From Nonomuraea dietziae (GTDB lineage: Bacteria; Actinomycetota; Actinomycetes; Streptosporangiales; Streptosporangiaceae): DNA of 64,000 nucleotides. This document shows, piece after piece, positions 1 through 8,445 of this stretch (position 1 is the stretch's first letter; every line of letters starts with the position of its first letter). Below the pieces are notes generated by a model that did not search any database, was not told the DNA's origin, and saw only the letters and a program-made list of their open reading frames with translations. The stretch lies in the NCBI RefSeq assembly GCF_014195505.1, contig NZ_JACIBV010000001.1, positions 5,642,001 to 5,706,000 on the forward strand, in the 5' to 3' direction. The position numbers and the translations under genes are program-made.

Positions 1-878
1 AGGACATCAAGGACCACACCTACGGCTTCTCGATCGGCTCCGCCCTGGTGTCGCCCGTCGAGCAGGCGGCGGGATACTCGATCTTCGCCAACGGCGGCAA
101 GCACATCGACTACCACGTGATCCAGAAGGTCGACACCGCCGACAAGACTCCGGTCGTGCGCGAGAGGCAGACGCCCCGCAAGGTGATCTCGGCCGAGGCC
201 GCAGCCGACGCCACCGTCGCGATGCAGGCGGTGCTGAAGAACGGCACCGCCGCCGGAAAGGGCCTGGGCTCCAGGCCCGCCGCGGGCAAGACGGGCACCA
301 ACAACGACGAGAAGGAAGCCTGGTTCGTCGGCTACACCCCGCAGATCTCCACCGCGGTCGGCTTCTACCGCGAGGAGTGCAGGACGAAGTCGGGCAAGGT
401 CGTCCCGCCCCAGCACTCCAACTGCCCGTGGTCCGACGGCAAGAAGAACTCCAAGTACTCCATGCAGAAGCCCTACACCACGGCCTACGAGGTGAGCCTG
501 GGCTTCGAGGGCGCGGGTCCGCCCACCGAGGTGTGGCGCGCGTTCATGCTCGCCGCGCACGAGGGCAAGGAGATCGAGCAGTTCCCGACCAAGGCGAGCA
601 TCGGCCAGCCCGAGAACATCGTCACCAAGCCCACGCCCACCCCGAAGCCGACGCCGAGCAACCCGTTCGGCACGCCCGAGGATCCGTGGGGCAACGACGA
701 CACCGACTGCGGCGTGCTCGGCTGCGGCGAGGGCGACAGCGACAGCGACGGGCTGCCCGAGGACGGCACCACCGACGCCGACAGGCTCGGTGACGTCGGC
801 CAGGAGGAGGACCCGATGGGCGGCGGCTCCGTCGTTCCCGACCCCATGGCCGACCCCGCCAGGCGCGACCAGGAATGA
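1..878 (+). CDS. Class A penicillin-binding protein, C-terminal part (5' end outside window)
   Basis: The reading frame is open from base 3, so this is the 3' part of a longer gene. It shows the end of a transpeptidase domain: the KTGT box (about 288-299) in AAGKTGTNNDEKEAWFVGYT, the third active-site motif of serine penicillin-binding proteins. A proline/threonine-rich linker (PTPTPKPTPSNPFG) and an acidic Asp/Gly-rich tail follow, as in actinobacterial bifunctional transglycosylase/transpeptidases of the PonA type. Its role is peptidoglycan polymerisation and cross-linking on the outer face of the membrane. The stop overlaps the next start (ATGA), so the two genes are probably translationally coupled. 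The transglycosylase domain cannot be seen, so class A is inferred from the tail and the neighbourhood. Confidence 0.85.
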   Translation, partial: DIKDHTYGFSIGSALVSPVEQAAGYSIFANGGKHIDYHVIQKVDTADKTPVVRERQTPRKVISAEAAADATVAMQAVLKNGTAAGKGLGSRPAAGKTGTNNDEKEAWFVGYTPQISTAVGFYREECRTKSGKVVPPQHSNCPWSDGKKNSKYSMQKPYTTAYEVSLGFEGAGPPTEVWRAFMLAAHEGKEIEQFPTKASIGQPENIVTKPTPTPKPTPSNPFGTPEDPWGNDDTDCGVLGCGEGDSDSDGLPEDGTTDADRLGDVGQEEDPMGGGSVVPDPMADPARRDQE

Positions 879-2203
879 CGCGGCCCTTGCTGACGGCACG
901 GCTGGTGCCGTACCTGCCCCTGGGGTTGTTCGCGGCCCTGGGGGCGGTTCTCGCCTACGTGTGGAAGCTGCCCTGCAGGACGGGTGGCTGGAACAACTCC
1001 ATCCAGACGTACGCGAACTTCTGCTACACCGACATCTATCCGCTCTACTTCGACCGGAAGCTGGTCACGGAGAACCCCTACTTCGCCGACGTGCCGTTCG
1101 ACAAGCAGGTGGAGTACCCGGTCGTGCTCGGCGAGGTCATGCAGGTCATCGCCTGGATAGCGCGCGGGCTGGCGCCGCCCCTCGAGGCGGGTCCGGCCGC
1201 CCTGGACAGGGCCGCGGCGGCGCAGGCCGTCTACTTCTACGACATCACCGTGGTCCTGCTCGGGCTCTGCCTGGTGGTGGGGGTGCTGCTGATGGCCGCG
1301 GTCGCGGGGCCCTCACGCCGGTGGGACGCGCTGTGGTACGCGCTGGCCCCGGCCGTGATCCTCGCCGCCTACGTCAACTGGGACCTCGTCGCGGGCGCGC
1401 TGTCCATGGGCTTCCTGCTGGCGTGGTCGCGGGGGCGTCAGGTGGCCGCGGGCGTGCTGCTCGGCCTGGCCATCGCCACGAAGTTCTACCCGCTGATGTT
1501 CGTGGGCGCGCTGTTCCTGCTCGCCCTGCGCACCTGGAAGTGGCGCTCGTTCCTGGTCTCGATGGCCGCGGCCGCGGCCGCGTGGCTCGTCGTCAACGTG
1601 CCGTTCATGCTGCTGGCATGGGACGGCTGGCGCCGCTTCTACGTCTTCTCCCAGGAGCGCGGCATCGACTGGGGCTCGCCGTGGCTGTTCTTCGAGCGCA
1701 AGGGCTGGCCGATCCTCGGCACCATGGACCCGAGTCTGCTCGGCATGCTCTCGCTTGGGCTGCTCTGCCTGGGCATCGCGGTGCTGACGATGCTCGCACC
1801 GCGGCGGCCACGCCTGGCGCAGATCTGCTTCCTGGCGCTGGCGGCGTTCATGATGACGAACAAGGTGTGGTCGCCGCAGTTCGTGCTGTGGCTGGTGCCG
1901 TTCGCCGTGCTGGCCAGGCCCAACTGGAAGCCGCTGGCGCTCTGGCAGGTCGCCGAGGTCTGGTACTTCTTCGCGATCTGGCTCTACCTGCTCTACCAGG
2001 ACGAGTCGAGCAGGCATCTGGGCATCGGTGACGACGTCTACTTCACCGCCGTCTGGGGCCGCGTCATCACGATCCTGATCATGATGGCCTTCGTGGTGCG
2101 CGACATCCTCCGTCCCGACAAGGACGTCGTACGGCAGGCGGGCATCGACGACCAGGGTGGCGGCGTCTTCGACCGGGCACCCGACAGGTTCTCCCTCGCC
2201 TGA
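875..2203 (+). CDS. GT87-like polytopic membrane glycosyltransferase
   Basis: 442 residues with about ten hydrophobic segments. The N-terminus (LVPYLPLGLFAALGAVLAYV) is followed by an extracytoplasmic loop with the acidic stretch YTDIYPLYFDRKL. This is the arrangement of GT-C fold, polyprenyl-phosphomannose-dependent transferases of the DUF2029/GT87 family. It probably adds mannose or a related sugar to a lipid or cell-wall glycan outside the membrane. It overlaps the penicillin-binding protein gene by 4 bp and the following mannosyltransferase-like gene by 1 bp, so all three look like one envelope operon. The sugar donor and acceptor cannot be read from sequence. Confidence 0.75.
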   Translation: MTRPLLTARLVPYLPLGLFAALGAVLAYVWKLPCRTGGWNNSIQTYANFCYTDIYPLYFDRKLVTENPYFADVPFDKQVEYPVVLGEVMQVIAWIARGLAPPLEAGPAALDRAAAAQAVYFYDITVVLLGLCLVVGVLLMAAVAGPSRRWDALWYALAPAVILAAYVNWDLVAGALSMGFLLAWSRGRQVAAGVLLGLAIATKFYPLMFVGALFLLALRTWKWRSFLVSMAAAAAAWLVVNVPFMLLAWDGWRRFYVFSQERGIDWGSPWLFFERKGWPILGTMDPSLLGMLSLGLLCLGIAVLTMLAPRRPRLAQICFLALAAFMMTNKVWSPQFVLWLVPFAVLARPNWKPLALWQVAEVWYFFAIWLYLLYQDESSRHLGIGDDVYFTAVWGRVITILIMMAFVVRDILRPDKDVVRQAGIDDQGGGVFDRAPDRFSLA

Positions 2204-3250
2204 TGCGGGCTCTGGGCGTCTGGACCGGCTCTCGCCTGGGGCTCCTGCTCGTCAGCCTGATGGCCGTGCCGTGGCTGGTCGGCGGGCGCGACTACCTGTC
2301 CAGGTGGAAGCAGTGGGACGCCAGCCTGTTCGTCACCATCGCCCAGTACGGCTACAGGGGCGATCCCGCGCAGGCGCGCGATCCAGGGCTCCCCGCGTTC
2401 TTCCCGGGGATGCCCGCCGTGCTCAGGCTCGTCCATCTGGTGGTGGACGACTGGGCGCTGTGCGGGCTGCTCATCTCGCTGGTGGCGGGCGGGGCGGCGG
2501 CGGTGGCGCTGGCCAGGCTGGCCGAGTTCGAGGGCGGCTCGGGCGAGCTGGCGGTCGTGGCGATGGTGCTGTTCCCCACCGCGGTCTTCCTCGCCGCGGG
2601 CTACAGCGAGTCCCTCTTCCTGGCGTTCGCCATCCCCGCGTGGCTGGCCGCCCGAAGGAGGCAGTGGCCGCTGGCCGTCCTGCTGGCGGCCGGGGCGTCG
2701 AGCATCCGCATCACCGGCCTGTTCCTGGCGGTCGCGCTGATCGTGGAGTTCGCGTTCAGCAGGCCCCACAAACGGGACCTACCGTGGCTGGTCATCCCGT
2801 TCGTGCCGCTGATCGCCTACTCCTGGTACCTGCGCGGTCTCACCGGCGACTGGCTGGCGTGGAAGCACGCCCAGGAGGCGGGCTGGGGCAGGGAGCTGGT
2901 CTGGCCGTGGCGGGCCCTGGCAGACGACGTGGGACTCGGCGATGACCGCGGGGGAGTCCGCCGTCGCCTTCAGGATGGAGATCGCGGGGGCGGTGGTGGC
3001 CGTCGCCGTCCTGGTCTGGCTGCTGGCCACGCGCAGGTGGAGCGAGTTCGTCTACTGCGGGCTGCAGGCGGGCGCGCTGCTGACCTCGGCCTACTACCTG
3101 TCCGTGCCGCGCTCGCTGCTGCTGTGGTTCCCGCTGTGGGTGCTGATCGCCAGGCTGCCCGCTCGATGGATCATCGGGTACGGCCTGCTTCTCGGCCCGC
3201 TGATGGTGCTGAACGCCCTGCGCTTCCTCACCGGCGCCTGGGCCGGCTGA
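2203..3250 (+). CDS. PIG-V-like mannosyltransferase, frameshifted as read
   Basis: The first 240 or so codons encode a polytopic membrane protein with the WKQWDASLFVTIAQYGY signature and the SYSESLFLAF-like loop typical of GPI mannosyltransferase 2 (PIG-V) relatives in actinobacteria. Near 2923-2932 the frame is lost. The matching C-terminal half (from MTAGESAVAFRMEIAG, then several membrane segments ending LRFLTGAWAG) continues in the next frame to the stop at 3250. Removing one base joins the halves into a protein of about 349 residues. It follows the GT87-like gene with a 1-bp overlap. Function is inferred as sugar transfer from a polyprenyl donor. Sequencing error is more likely than decay because both halves look intact. 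Confidence 0.65.
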
Positions 3251-3289
3251 GATCTTTACCCACTTTCGCCGCGAAGTAATCCATGGAAG

Positions 3290-3298
3290 TTATCCACA
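3290..3298 (+). promoter_or_regulatory. Perfect DnaA box (TTATCCACA)
   Basis: TTATCCACA matches the classical DnaA 9-mer exactly and runs into a small palindrome (CACAGGCTGTG). It lies between the convergent ends of the mannosyltransferase and nfo genes, so it is not an obvious promoter element. A single box can occur by chance. It is listed because a second, denser group lies before dnaB. Confidence 0.35.
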
Positions 3299-3313
3299 GG
3301 CTGTGTATTTCCC

Positions 3314-4057
3314 TTAGAGATTCTTCCTGAGGAAGGCGATGTCATCGGCTTGACCTGCGAATGGCGTCTCCACGATGATCGGCGCGCCCGCCCTGCGGCA
3401 CACCTCGAGGATCAGCTCGGAGTCGATCTGGCCCTGGCCCAGGTTGGCGTGCCGGTCGGCGCCCGAGTCGAAGGCGTCGCGCGAGTCGTTGCAGTGGACC
3501 AGGTCGATGCGGCCGGTGATGGCCTTGACCCTGTCGACGACGTCCACGAGCTCCTCGCCGCCCGCGTGGGCGTGGCAGGTGTCGAGGCAGAACCCCACGT
3601 CGAACCCGTCGAGCGCGTCCCACAGCCTGGCGATCCTGTCGAGCCTGCGGGCCACGGCGTTGTCGCCGCCTGCGGTGTTCTCGATCAGGACGGGGATGGG
3701 GCAGTCCATCCGCTCGAACACCTTGCGCCAGTTGTCGAAGCCGATCTGCGGGTCCTCGTCCTTGTTGAGGTGGCCGCCGTGGACGATCAGGCCCTTGGCG
3801 CCGAGGCTCGCGGCCGCCTTGAGGTGCTGCTCCAGCAGCTTGCGGCTGGGAATCCTGATGCGGTTGTTGGTGGTGGCCACGTTGATGAGGTAGGGCGCGT
3901 GGATGTAGACGTCGACGCCCTCGACGGGCTTGTCCGGCAGGACGGGGGCCTTGTAGCCCTGCGGGTCGCCGAGGAAGAACTGCACGATCTCCGCGTCGCG
4001 GTCGGCCGCGTGGGCGGCGGGATCGTCCTGATCGACATGAGCTCCGATGCGCACCAT
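3314..4057 (-). CDS. nfo: Endonuclease IV (AP endonuclease)
   Basis: 247 residues from the ATG at 4057; an upstream in-frame extension lacks family similarity. Endonuclease IV cuts 5' of abasic sites in base-excision repair, using three metal ions in a TIM barrel. The metal-ligand motifs appear in order: HAPYLIN, HGGH, IENTAGG (Glu), CLDTCHAHAGG (Asp/His), VHCNDSRD (His), DRHANLGQG (Asp/His) and ETPF (Glu). The length is slightly short for the family (about 280). The gene is convergent with the glycosyltransferase operon. Family assignment is firm. Confidence 0.9.
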   Translation of the reverse strand: MVRIGAHVDQDDPAAHAADRDAEIVQFFLGDPQGYKAPVLPDKPVEGVDVYIHAPYLINVATTNNRIRIPSRKLLEQHLKAAASLGAKGLIVHGGHLNKDEDPQIGFDNWRKVFERMDCPIPVLIENTAGGDNAVARRLDRIARLWDALDGFDVGFCLDTCHAHAGGEELVDVVDRVKAITGRIDLVHCNDSRDAFDSGADRHANLGQGQIDSELILEVCRRAGAPIIVETPFAGQADDIAFLRKNL

Positions 4058-4134
4058 GCGATCCACAGTATCCGTTTGCCGGGCACGCAAAAGGGCAGTC
4101 GAGGCGCAGCCCCCCGACGATAGGAGCGCGAGAG

Positions 4135-4311
4135 ATGTCTCGCTATCGCATAGGTAGCTTCCTGTTCCTGATCTACATCCTGGTCGGCCTCTACGTGGCC
4201 TGGATCTACGACTACATCACCCCCGCCCTGCTCAAGGACGTGGCCGAAGCGCTGCTCGCCACCTTCCTGTGGTTCGTCATCCTCCTCGGCGGAGACCTCC
4301 ACGTAGGCTAG
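4135..4311 (+). CDS. Small two-helix membrane protein
   Basis: 58 residues starting MSRYRIGSFLFLIYILVGLY, with two hydrophobic helices (about residues 7-25 and 38-52) separated by a short charged loop. A purine-rich GGAGCGCGAGAG precedes the ATG. Proteins of this size and layout are common in actinobacterial genomes but no function is assigned. It is divergent from nfo and about 125 bp upstream of the phospholipase gene. Confidence 0.65.
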   Translation: MSRYRIGSFLFLIYILVGLYVAWIYDYITPALLKDVAEALLATFLWFVILLGGDLHVG

Positions 4312-4331
4312 AACGCTCATAAACGCTCATA
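4312..4331 (+). repeat. Direct repeat of AACGCTCAT in the phospholipase leader
   Basis: Two adjacent copies of AACGCTCAT (the second preceded by an extra A) lie just after the small membrane protein stop and about 110 bp before the phospholipase start. Spacing by one helical turn suggests a possible binding site for a regulator of the secreted enzyme, but nothing else supports it. Confidence 0.3.
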
Positions 4332-4392
4332 ATCCTCACTTACACACAAAAAGCTTCAGAAGACGTTCGTTTCCTCTCTAGCTAGCGGACAT

Positions 4393-4438
4393 CGGGCTCC
4401 CGTATCCATGTCGTGGTCCAGAACGACAGAGGAGCCCG
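4393..4438 (+). promoter_or_regulatory. Inverted repeat enclosing the phospholipase ribosome-binding site
   Basis: CGGGCTCC at 4393-4400 is perfectly complementary to GGAGCCCG at 4431-4438, with a 30-base loop. The 3' arm contains the Shine-Dalgarno GGAG and touches the start codon at 4439. If the mRNA folds this way, the start would be sequestered, allowing translational control of this secreted enzyme. Confidence 0.4.
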
Positions 4439-7400
4439 ATGACCCCGCCCCCCATCTCCAGACGCGCCCTTCTCGGCGGTACGGCAGGCGCCGCGGCGCT
4501 GCTGGCCCTGCCACCGGGCATGCGCGCGGCGCTGGCCGCCCCGGTCCGGCCAGGCTCGCTGCAGGACGTCGAGCACGTGGTGATCTTCATGCAGGAGAAC
4601 CGCGCCTTCGACCACTACTTCGGAACGCTCCAGGGCGTGCGCGGCTTCGGCGACAGGGCAGCCGTCAGAGGCGTCAACGGCCGCTCGATCTTCCACCAGC
4701 CCGACCCCACCAGGGCCGAGGGCTACACGCTGCCGTTCGCGATGAACGCCGCCCACACCAGGGCCTACCGGTCGGGCGCACCAGCCTTCGGCTACGTCGA
4801 CACCCTGCCCCTGTGGAACGAGGGGCTCGGCGACGGCTACGTGACCAGACGTGGCAGCGGCTGGCTCGGCCAGGGCTTCTACGAGCCCGCCGACATGCCG
4901 TTCTACAACGCGCTCGCCTCGCTGTTCACGATCTGCGACCAGTACCACGCCTCGGTGCAGTGCAACACCAACACCAACCGCGACCACTTCATGACGGGCA
5001 CCAGCGGCGGCACGGTCCGCGACCTGCCCGTCACCAACAACAGCTACATCCCGGGCGGGTACGAGTGGACCACCTACCCCGAACGGCTGCAGGCCGCGGG
5101 CGTCAGCTGGAAGACCTACCAGGCCAAGGACAACTACGACGACAACGCCCTCGCCTGGTTCGCCCCCTTCCAGAAGGCCAGGCCGGGCGAGCCGCTCCAT
5201 GACAGGGGCATGGCCAGGGTCGGAACCACGGGCGACGGTCACGCGATGGGCGACGCGCTGGTGCGGGCCTTCGCCGCGGACGTCGCCTCGGGCGCGCTGC
5301 CGCAGGTGTCGTGGATCGTCGCCCCCGAGGCGCTGTCCGAGCACGCCAGCTGGGCGCCGCCGGACGGCGAGCACCTGACCGCCAGGCTCATGAACGCGGT
5401 CGCCGAACACCCCGAGGTGTGGGCCAGGACCGTCTTCATCCTCAACTACGACGAGCACGGCGGCTTCTTCGACCATTGCCTGCCGCCGGTGCCGCCGCCT
5501 GGCGCGGGGAGGGGAGCCAGCACGGTCTCCACGGACGGCGAGCTGGTCATGCGCGTGGCCAAGGGGTCGAGCGGCTACTTCAGGGTCGTCAACCACGAGG
5601 GCCGTTACAAGGTCGACGGCGCGTGGTCCGACACGCTGCCCGACGGCGAGAGCGTGATCTCAGGCCCCCACACCATGGGCCTGGGCGTAAGGGTGCCGAT
5701 GATCGTGGTCTCGCCGTGGACCAGGGGCGGGGTGGTCGACTCGACCGTCTACGACCACACCTCGACGCTGCGCTTCCTCGAGCGGCGCTTCGGCGTCGCC
5801 GAACCCAACATCAGCCCGTGGCGCAGGGCCGTCACAGGCGACCTGATGTCGGTGTTCGACTTCTCGGGCCAGGATCCCGTGTGGCCGAGGGTCCCCGACA
5901 CCTCGGGCAACAGGCAGAAGGTCGTCGACTCGGAGAAGCGGCCCTCACCTTCCGTGCCCAGCCCCCAGGTCTTCCCCCGGCAGCAGCGGGGGACGAGGAC
6001 GCAGCGGCCGCTGCCGTACCGGCTGGCCGTGACGCCCGCCGTCGAGGCGGGGAAGGTCACGCTGACCTTCGCCAACTCGGGGACGCTCGCGGCGGTCTTC
6101 CACGTCTATCCCGAACCGGGCGTGCTGCCGCGCTTCTACACCGTCGAGCCCGGCAGGTCGCTGTCCGACGGCTGGGAGTTCGGCGAGAGCGGCTACGACC
6201 TGCGCGTCCACGGGCCCAACGGGTACCTGTGGCACTTCAGGGGCGGACGCTCGGAGGGCGTCGACGTCACCTTCGAAGGGCCACGGCGCATCGAGGTGCG
6301 CAACAGGGACAAGACGCGGCGCACCGTCCTCGTCGGAGACCTGGCGTACGGCGCGGGCGTGCACGAGGAGCGCGTCCAGGGGCACGCCAAGCGCACATTC
6401 CGGCTGGAGGAGCCCGCCGAAGGCTGGTACGACCTCGCGGTCGGCGTCTCCGACGACCCCTTCTTCCTGCGTCGCCACGCAGGCAAGGTGCCCGGCGACG
6501 GCCAGGGCGTCACCGACCCCGCGATGGGGCTGCCCGACGCGCTGACCGCCGCGCTCAGGCTCGCGCCGGCGTCCACGACGATCGACGAGCCAGGCGTACG
6601 GCCGGGCAGGCCCACCACCGTGACGCTCACCCTGACGGCCGTCGAGGCCGTCTCGCAGGTCGAGGCGCGGTTGCGGGTGCCGGAGGGATGGACGGCGACG
6701 CCCTCGCAGGCCGTACCAGAGACGCTGGAAGCGGGCGCGAGCGCGCAGGCGACCTGGGAGGTCACCGCCCCCGCGACCCTGACGGACACCACACCCCTGC
6801 GCCTGCTGGCGGTGATACGGGGACGCACGCCTTCCAGGTACGTCCTGGCCGAGGGCGAGGTGGCGGCCCGCGTGTTCACCTCGCCGACAGGCCACCTCCT
6901 CGGCGAGGACTTCGAGTCGCTGGAGCCCAGGCTCGGACCCTCGCTCGACAGGCCGGCCGCCGCCGGCCTGGTCGGCTGGACGGCCGCCGCACCCGAGGGC
7001 TGGAGCGTGGTGAACGCGCCGACCATGCCGCAGGGCACGCGCGACCTGCAGGGCTGGACGTTCATGACCAAGCGCATGTGGGCGACGGGCGGCCAGGAGC
7101 GCGCCGACTTCTCTCGCGGCCTCGGCGTCCTGGCCGTGGCCGACCCCGACGACTGGGACGACAAGGGATCCCCCTCGTCCAAGGGCAGGTTCGACTCCAC
7201 GCTGGTCTCACCCCCTGTGCCGATCCCCTCGGGCGCGACGACCCTCTACCTGGGCTTCGAGTCGCACTACCGGCAGGAGAGCCCCCAGCAGGCCAGCGTC
7301 ACGGCGCTCTTCAGCACGGGGGAGGAGGTGCGGCTGCTGCTGTACGGCAGCGCCGCCTCAGGCACCGACAACGCGGGCGCGGACGCCAAGAACCGCCTGG

Positions 7401-7528
7401 TGACGAAGGAGATCGCCGTTCCCTCGGGCGCCACCTCTGTCACCCTCAGGTTCCGCGTGTTCGACGCGGGCAACAACTGGTACTGGGCGATCGACAACGT
7501 CCGCCTGGACGTGAAGCCCATCCGCTGA
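4439..7528 (+). CDS. Secreted phospholipase C (acid-phosphatase fold) with extra C-terminal beta domains
   Basis: 1029 residues. It begins with a Tat signal peptide (SRRALLGG, Arg8-Arg9) cleaved near ALAAPVRP. Residues about 40-440 are the phosphoesterase domain of bacterial phospholipase C, with ENRAFDHYFGTLQGVRGF and the metal-site motif DEHGGFFDH. Residues about 520-690 resemble the two C-terminal phospholipase C domains. The usual enzyme ends there at about 690. Here a NEW3-like beta domain (about 720-820) and a terminal domain with EDFESLE and NNWYWAIDNVRLD, typical of MAM/immune-inhibitor-A-like domains, follow. It probably hydrolyses phosphatidylcholine-type lipids outside the cell; the added domains may bind surfaces. 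A hairpin covers the ribosome-binding site. Confidence 0.88.
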   Translation: MTPPPISRRALLGGTAGAAALLALPPGMRAALAAPVRPGSLQDVEHVVIFMQENRAFDHYFGTLQGVRGFGDRAAVRGVNGRSIFHQPDPTRAEGYTLPFAMNAAHTRAYRSGAPAFGYVDTLPLWNEGLGDGYVTRRGSGWLGQGFYEPADMPFYNALASLFTICDQYHASVQCNTNTNRDHFMTGTSGGTVRDLPVTNNSYIPGGYEWTTYPERLQAAGVSWKTYQAKDNYDDNALAWFAPFQKARPGEPLHDRGMARVGTTGDGHAMGDALVRAFAADVASGALPQVSWIVAPEALSEHASWAPPDGEHLTARLMNAVAEHPEVWARTVFILNYDEHGGFFDHCLPPVPPPGAGRGASTVSTDGELVMRVAKGSSGYFRVVNHEGRYKVDGAWSDTLPDGESVISGPHTMGLGVRVPMIVVSPWTRGGVVDSTVYDHTSTLRFLERRFGVAEPNISPWRRAVTGDLMSVFDFSGQDPVWPRVPDTSGNRQKVVDSEKRPSPSVPSPQVFPRQQRGTRTQRPLPYRLAVTPAVEAGKVTLTFANSGTLAAVFHVYPEPGVLPRFYTVEPGRSLSDGWEFGESGYDLRVHGPNGYLWHFRGGRSEGVDVTFEGPRRIEVRNRDKTRRTVLVGDLAYGAGVHEERVQGHAKRTFRLEEPAEGWYDLAVGVSDDPFFLRRHAGKVPGDGQGVTDPAMGLPDALTAALRLAPASTTIDEPGVRPGRPTTVTLTLTAVEAVSQVEARLRVPEGWTATPSQAVPETLEAGASAQATWEVTAPATLTDTTPLRLLAVIRGRTPSRYVLAEGEVAARVFTSPTGHLLGEDFESLEPRLGPSLDRPAAAGLVGWTAAAPEGWSVVNAPTMPQGTRDLQGWTFMTKRMWATGGQERADFSRGLGVLAVADPDDWDDKGSPSSKGRFDSTLVSPPVPIPSGATTLYLGFESHYRQESPQQASVTALFSTGEEVRLLLYGSAASGTDNAGADAKNRLVTKEIAVPSGATSVTLRFRVFDAGNNWYWAIDNVRLDVKPIR

Positions 7529-7536
7529 CCCCGGCG

Positions 7537-7560
7537 GGGGAGGCCATGGGCGGCCTCCCC
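7537..7560 (+). terminator. Hairpin after the phospholipase gene
   Basis: GGGGAGGCC and GGCCTCCCC form a perfect 9-bp stem with a 6-base loop, nine bases after the phospholipase stop and before the 3' end of the convergent small membrane gene. A bidirectional terminator is likely; no clear U-tract is present, as is usual in high-GC actinobacteria. Confidence 0.6.
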
Positions 7561-7573
7561 ACTCCGGCCCTGG

Positions 7574-7885
7574 CTACGGGATGAAACCGCCGCGCGCGAT
7601 TCCCAGCGCGACCCCGACGAACGAGGCCACGATCCCGACGATGTTGAGTGTCCGCTCGGCCGTCGTCGCCGAGACGTACTGCGAATAGAGGCCGCCGCCG
7701 AATCCCAGCGCCCCCACCCACGAGGCGACCACATGGCCCCCGGGGAAGAAGGTGGCCGCGAAGGCGACCAGACCGCACAGCAGCGTTCCGATGGACAGCA
7801 GGTTCTCGACCGGATGCGAGCGGCCGTCGCTGTTGAGCGTCAGCCTGAACCTCTCGCGCTCGGCGGGACGAAGCACATGTGGCAT
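7574..7885 (-). CDS. Hypothetical three-helix membrane protein
   Basis: 103 residues from the ATG at 7885. A polar N-terminal 25 residues is followed by three hydrophobic segments (about 28-46, 50-68, 82-102) with glycine-rich turns (FGGGLYSQY). No catalytic motif is seen and I do not recognise the family. It is convergent with the phospholipase gene and divergent from the ribosomal-protein operon. Confidence 0.6.
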   Translation of the reverse strand: MPHVLRPAERERFRLTLNSDGRSHPVENLLSIGTLLCGLVAFAATFFPGGHVVASWVGALGFGGGLYSQYVSATTAERTLNIVGIVASFVGVALGIARGGFIP

Positions 7886-8023
7886 GGCTTACCACCCCCT
7901 CATCACGTAGAGGAGTTCCCATCCATGAGCGGCTGGTAACCTGTACAGGCTGCGTTGTGCTGGGTCAACCCCGCCGCCGGGTCGCCGAAAGGGGCGCTTC
8001 GGCGAAAACGTCAGCGTCCTCCT

Positions 8024-8044
8024 GTCACGGCAGAGTGTCGTGAC
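8024..8044 (+). promoter_or_regulatory. Hairpin in the rpsF leader
   Basis: GTCACGGCA and TGTCGTGAC form a 9-bp stem (one G-U) with a GAG loop, 31 bases before rpsF. A second hairpin, CGCCGAA/TTCGGCG, lies just upstream at about 7983-8004. Leaders of rpsF operons often carry an S6:S18-binding RNA element. The hairpins are in the right place, but I cannot confirm the conserved loop bases. Confidence 0.35.
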
Positions 8045-8075
8045 CGCAAAAGTCCAGAGGAGGTTGGAGTCCATC

Positions 8076-8366
8076 ATGCGTCGTTACGAAGTAATGGTGA
8101 TCCTGGACCCTTCGCTCGATGAGCGCACTGTGGCGCCGTCCCTCGACCAGTTCCTCGCCGTCGTCCGCAATGACGGTGGCACCGTGGAGAAGGTCGACGT
8201 GTGGGGCCGCCGCCGGCTCGCCTACGACATCGAGAAGAAGTCGGAAGGCATCTACGCCGTCATCGACCTGTCCGCCGAGCCGGCCACGGTCAAGGAACTC
8301 GACCGCCAGATGAACCTCAACGAGGGCATCATGCGGACCAAGGTTCTCCGCCCGGACGTGCACTAG
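8076..8366 (+). CDS. rpsF: 30S ribosomal protein S6
   Basis: 96 residues beginning MRRYEVMVILDPSLDERTV, the standard S6 start, with GGTVEKVDVWGRRRLAYDI and IMRTKVLRPD. The start at 8076 is chosen because the family begins there; AGAGGAGG lies upstream. S6 binds S18 on the platform of the small subunit. It is the first gene of rpsF-ssb-rpsR-rplI and has no C-terminal extension. Confidence 0.97.
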   Translation: MRRYEVMVILDPSLDERTVAPSLDQFLAVVRNDGGTVEKVDVWGRRRLAYDIEKKSEGIYAVIDLSAEPATVKELDRQMNLNEGIMRTKVLRPDVH

Positions 8367-8376
8367 GCGGCTCGTT

Positions 8377-8397
8377 CCCCCGGCTTTCTGTCGGGGG
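8377..8397 (+). terminator. Small hairpin between rpsF and ssb
   Basis: CCCCCG and CGGGGG pair around a nine-base loop in the rpsF-ssb spacer. This is probably a processing or attenuation hairpin, because the genes are normally co-transcribed. Confidence 0.35.
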
Positions 8398-8445
8398 CGC
8401 GCCGTAGTCTGAGCCGTAACCAAGAGTCGAGGAAGGGCCCCAGCC

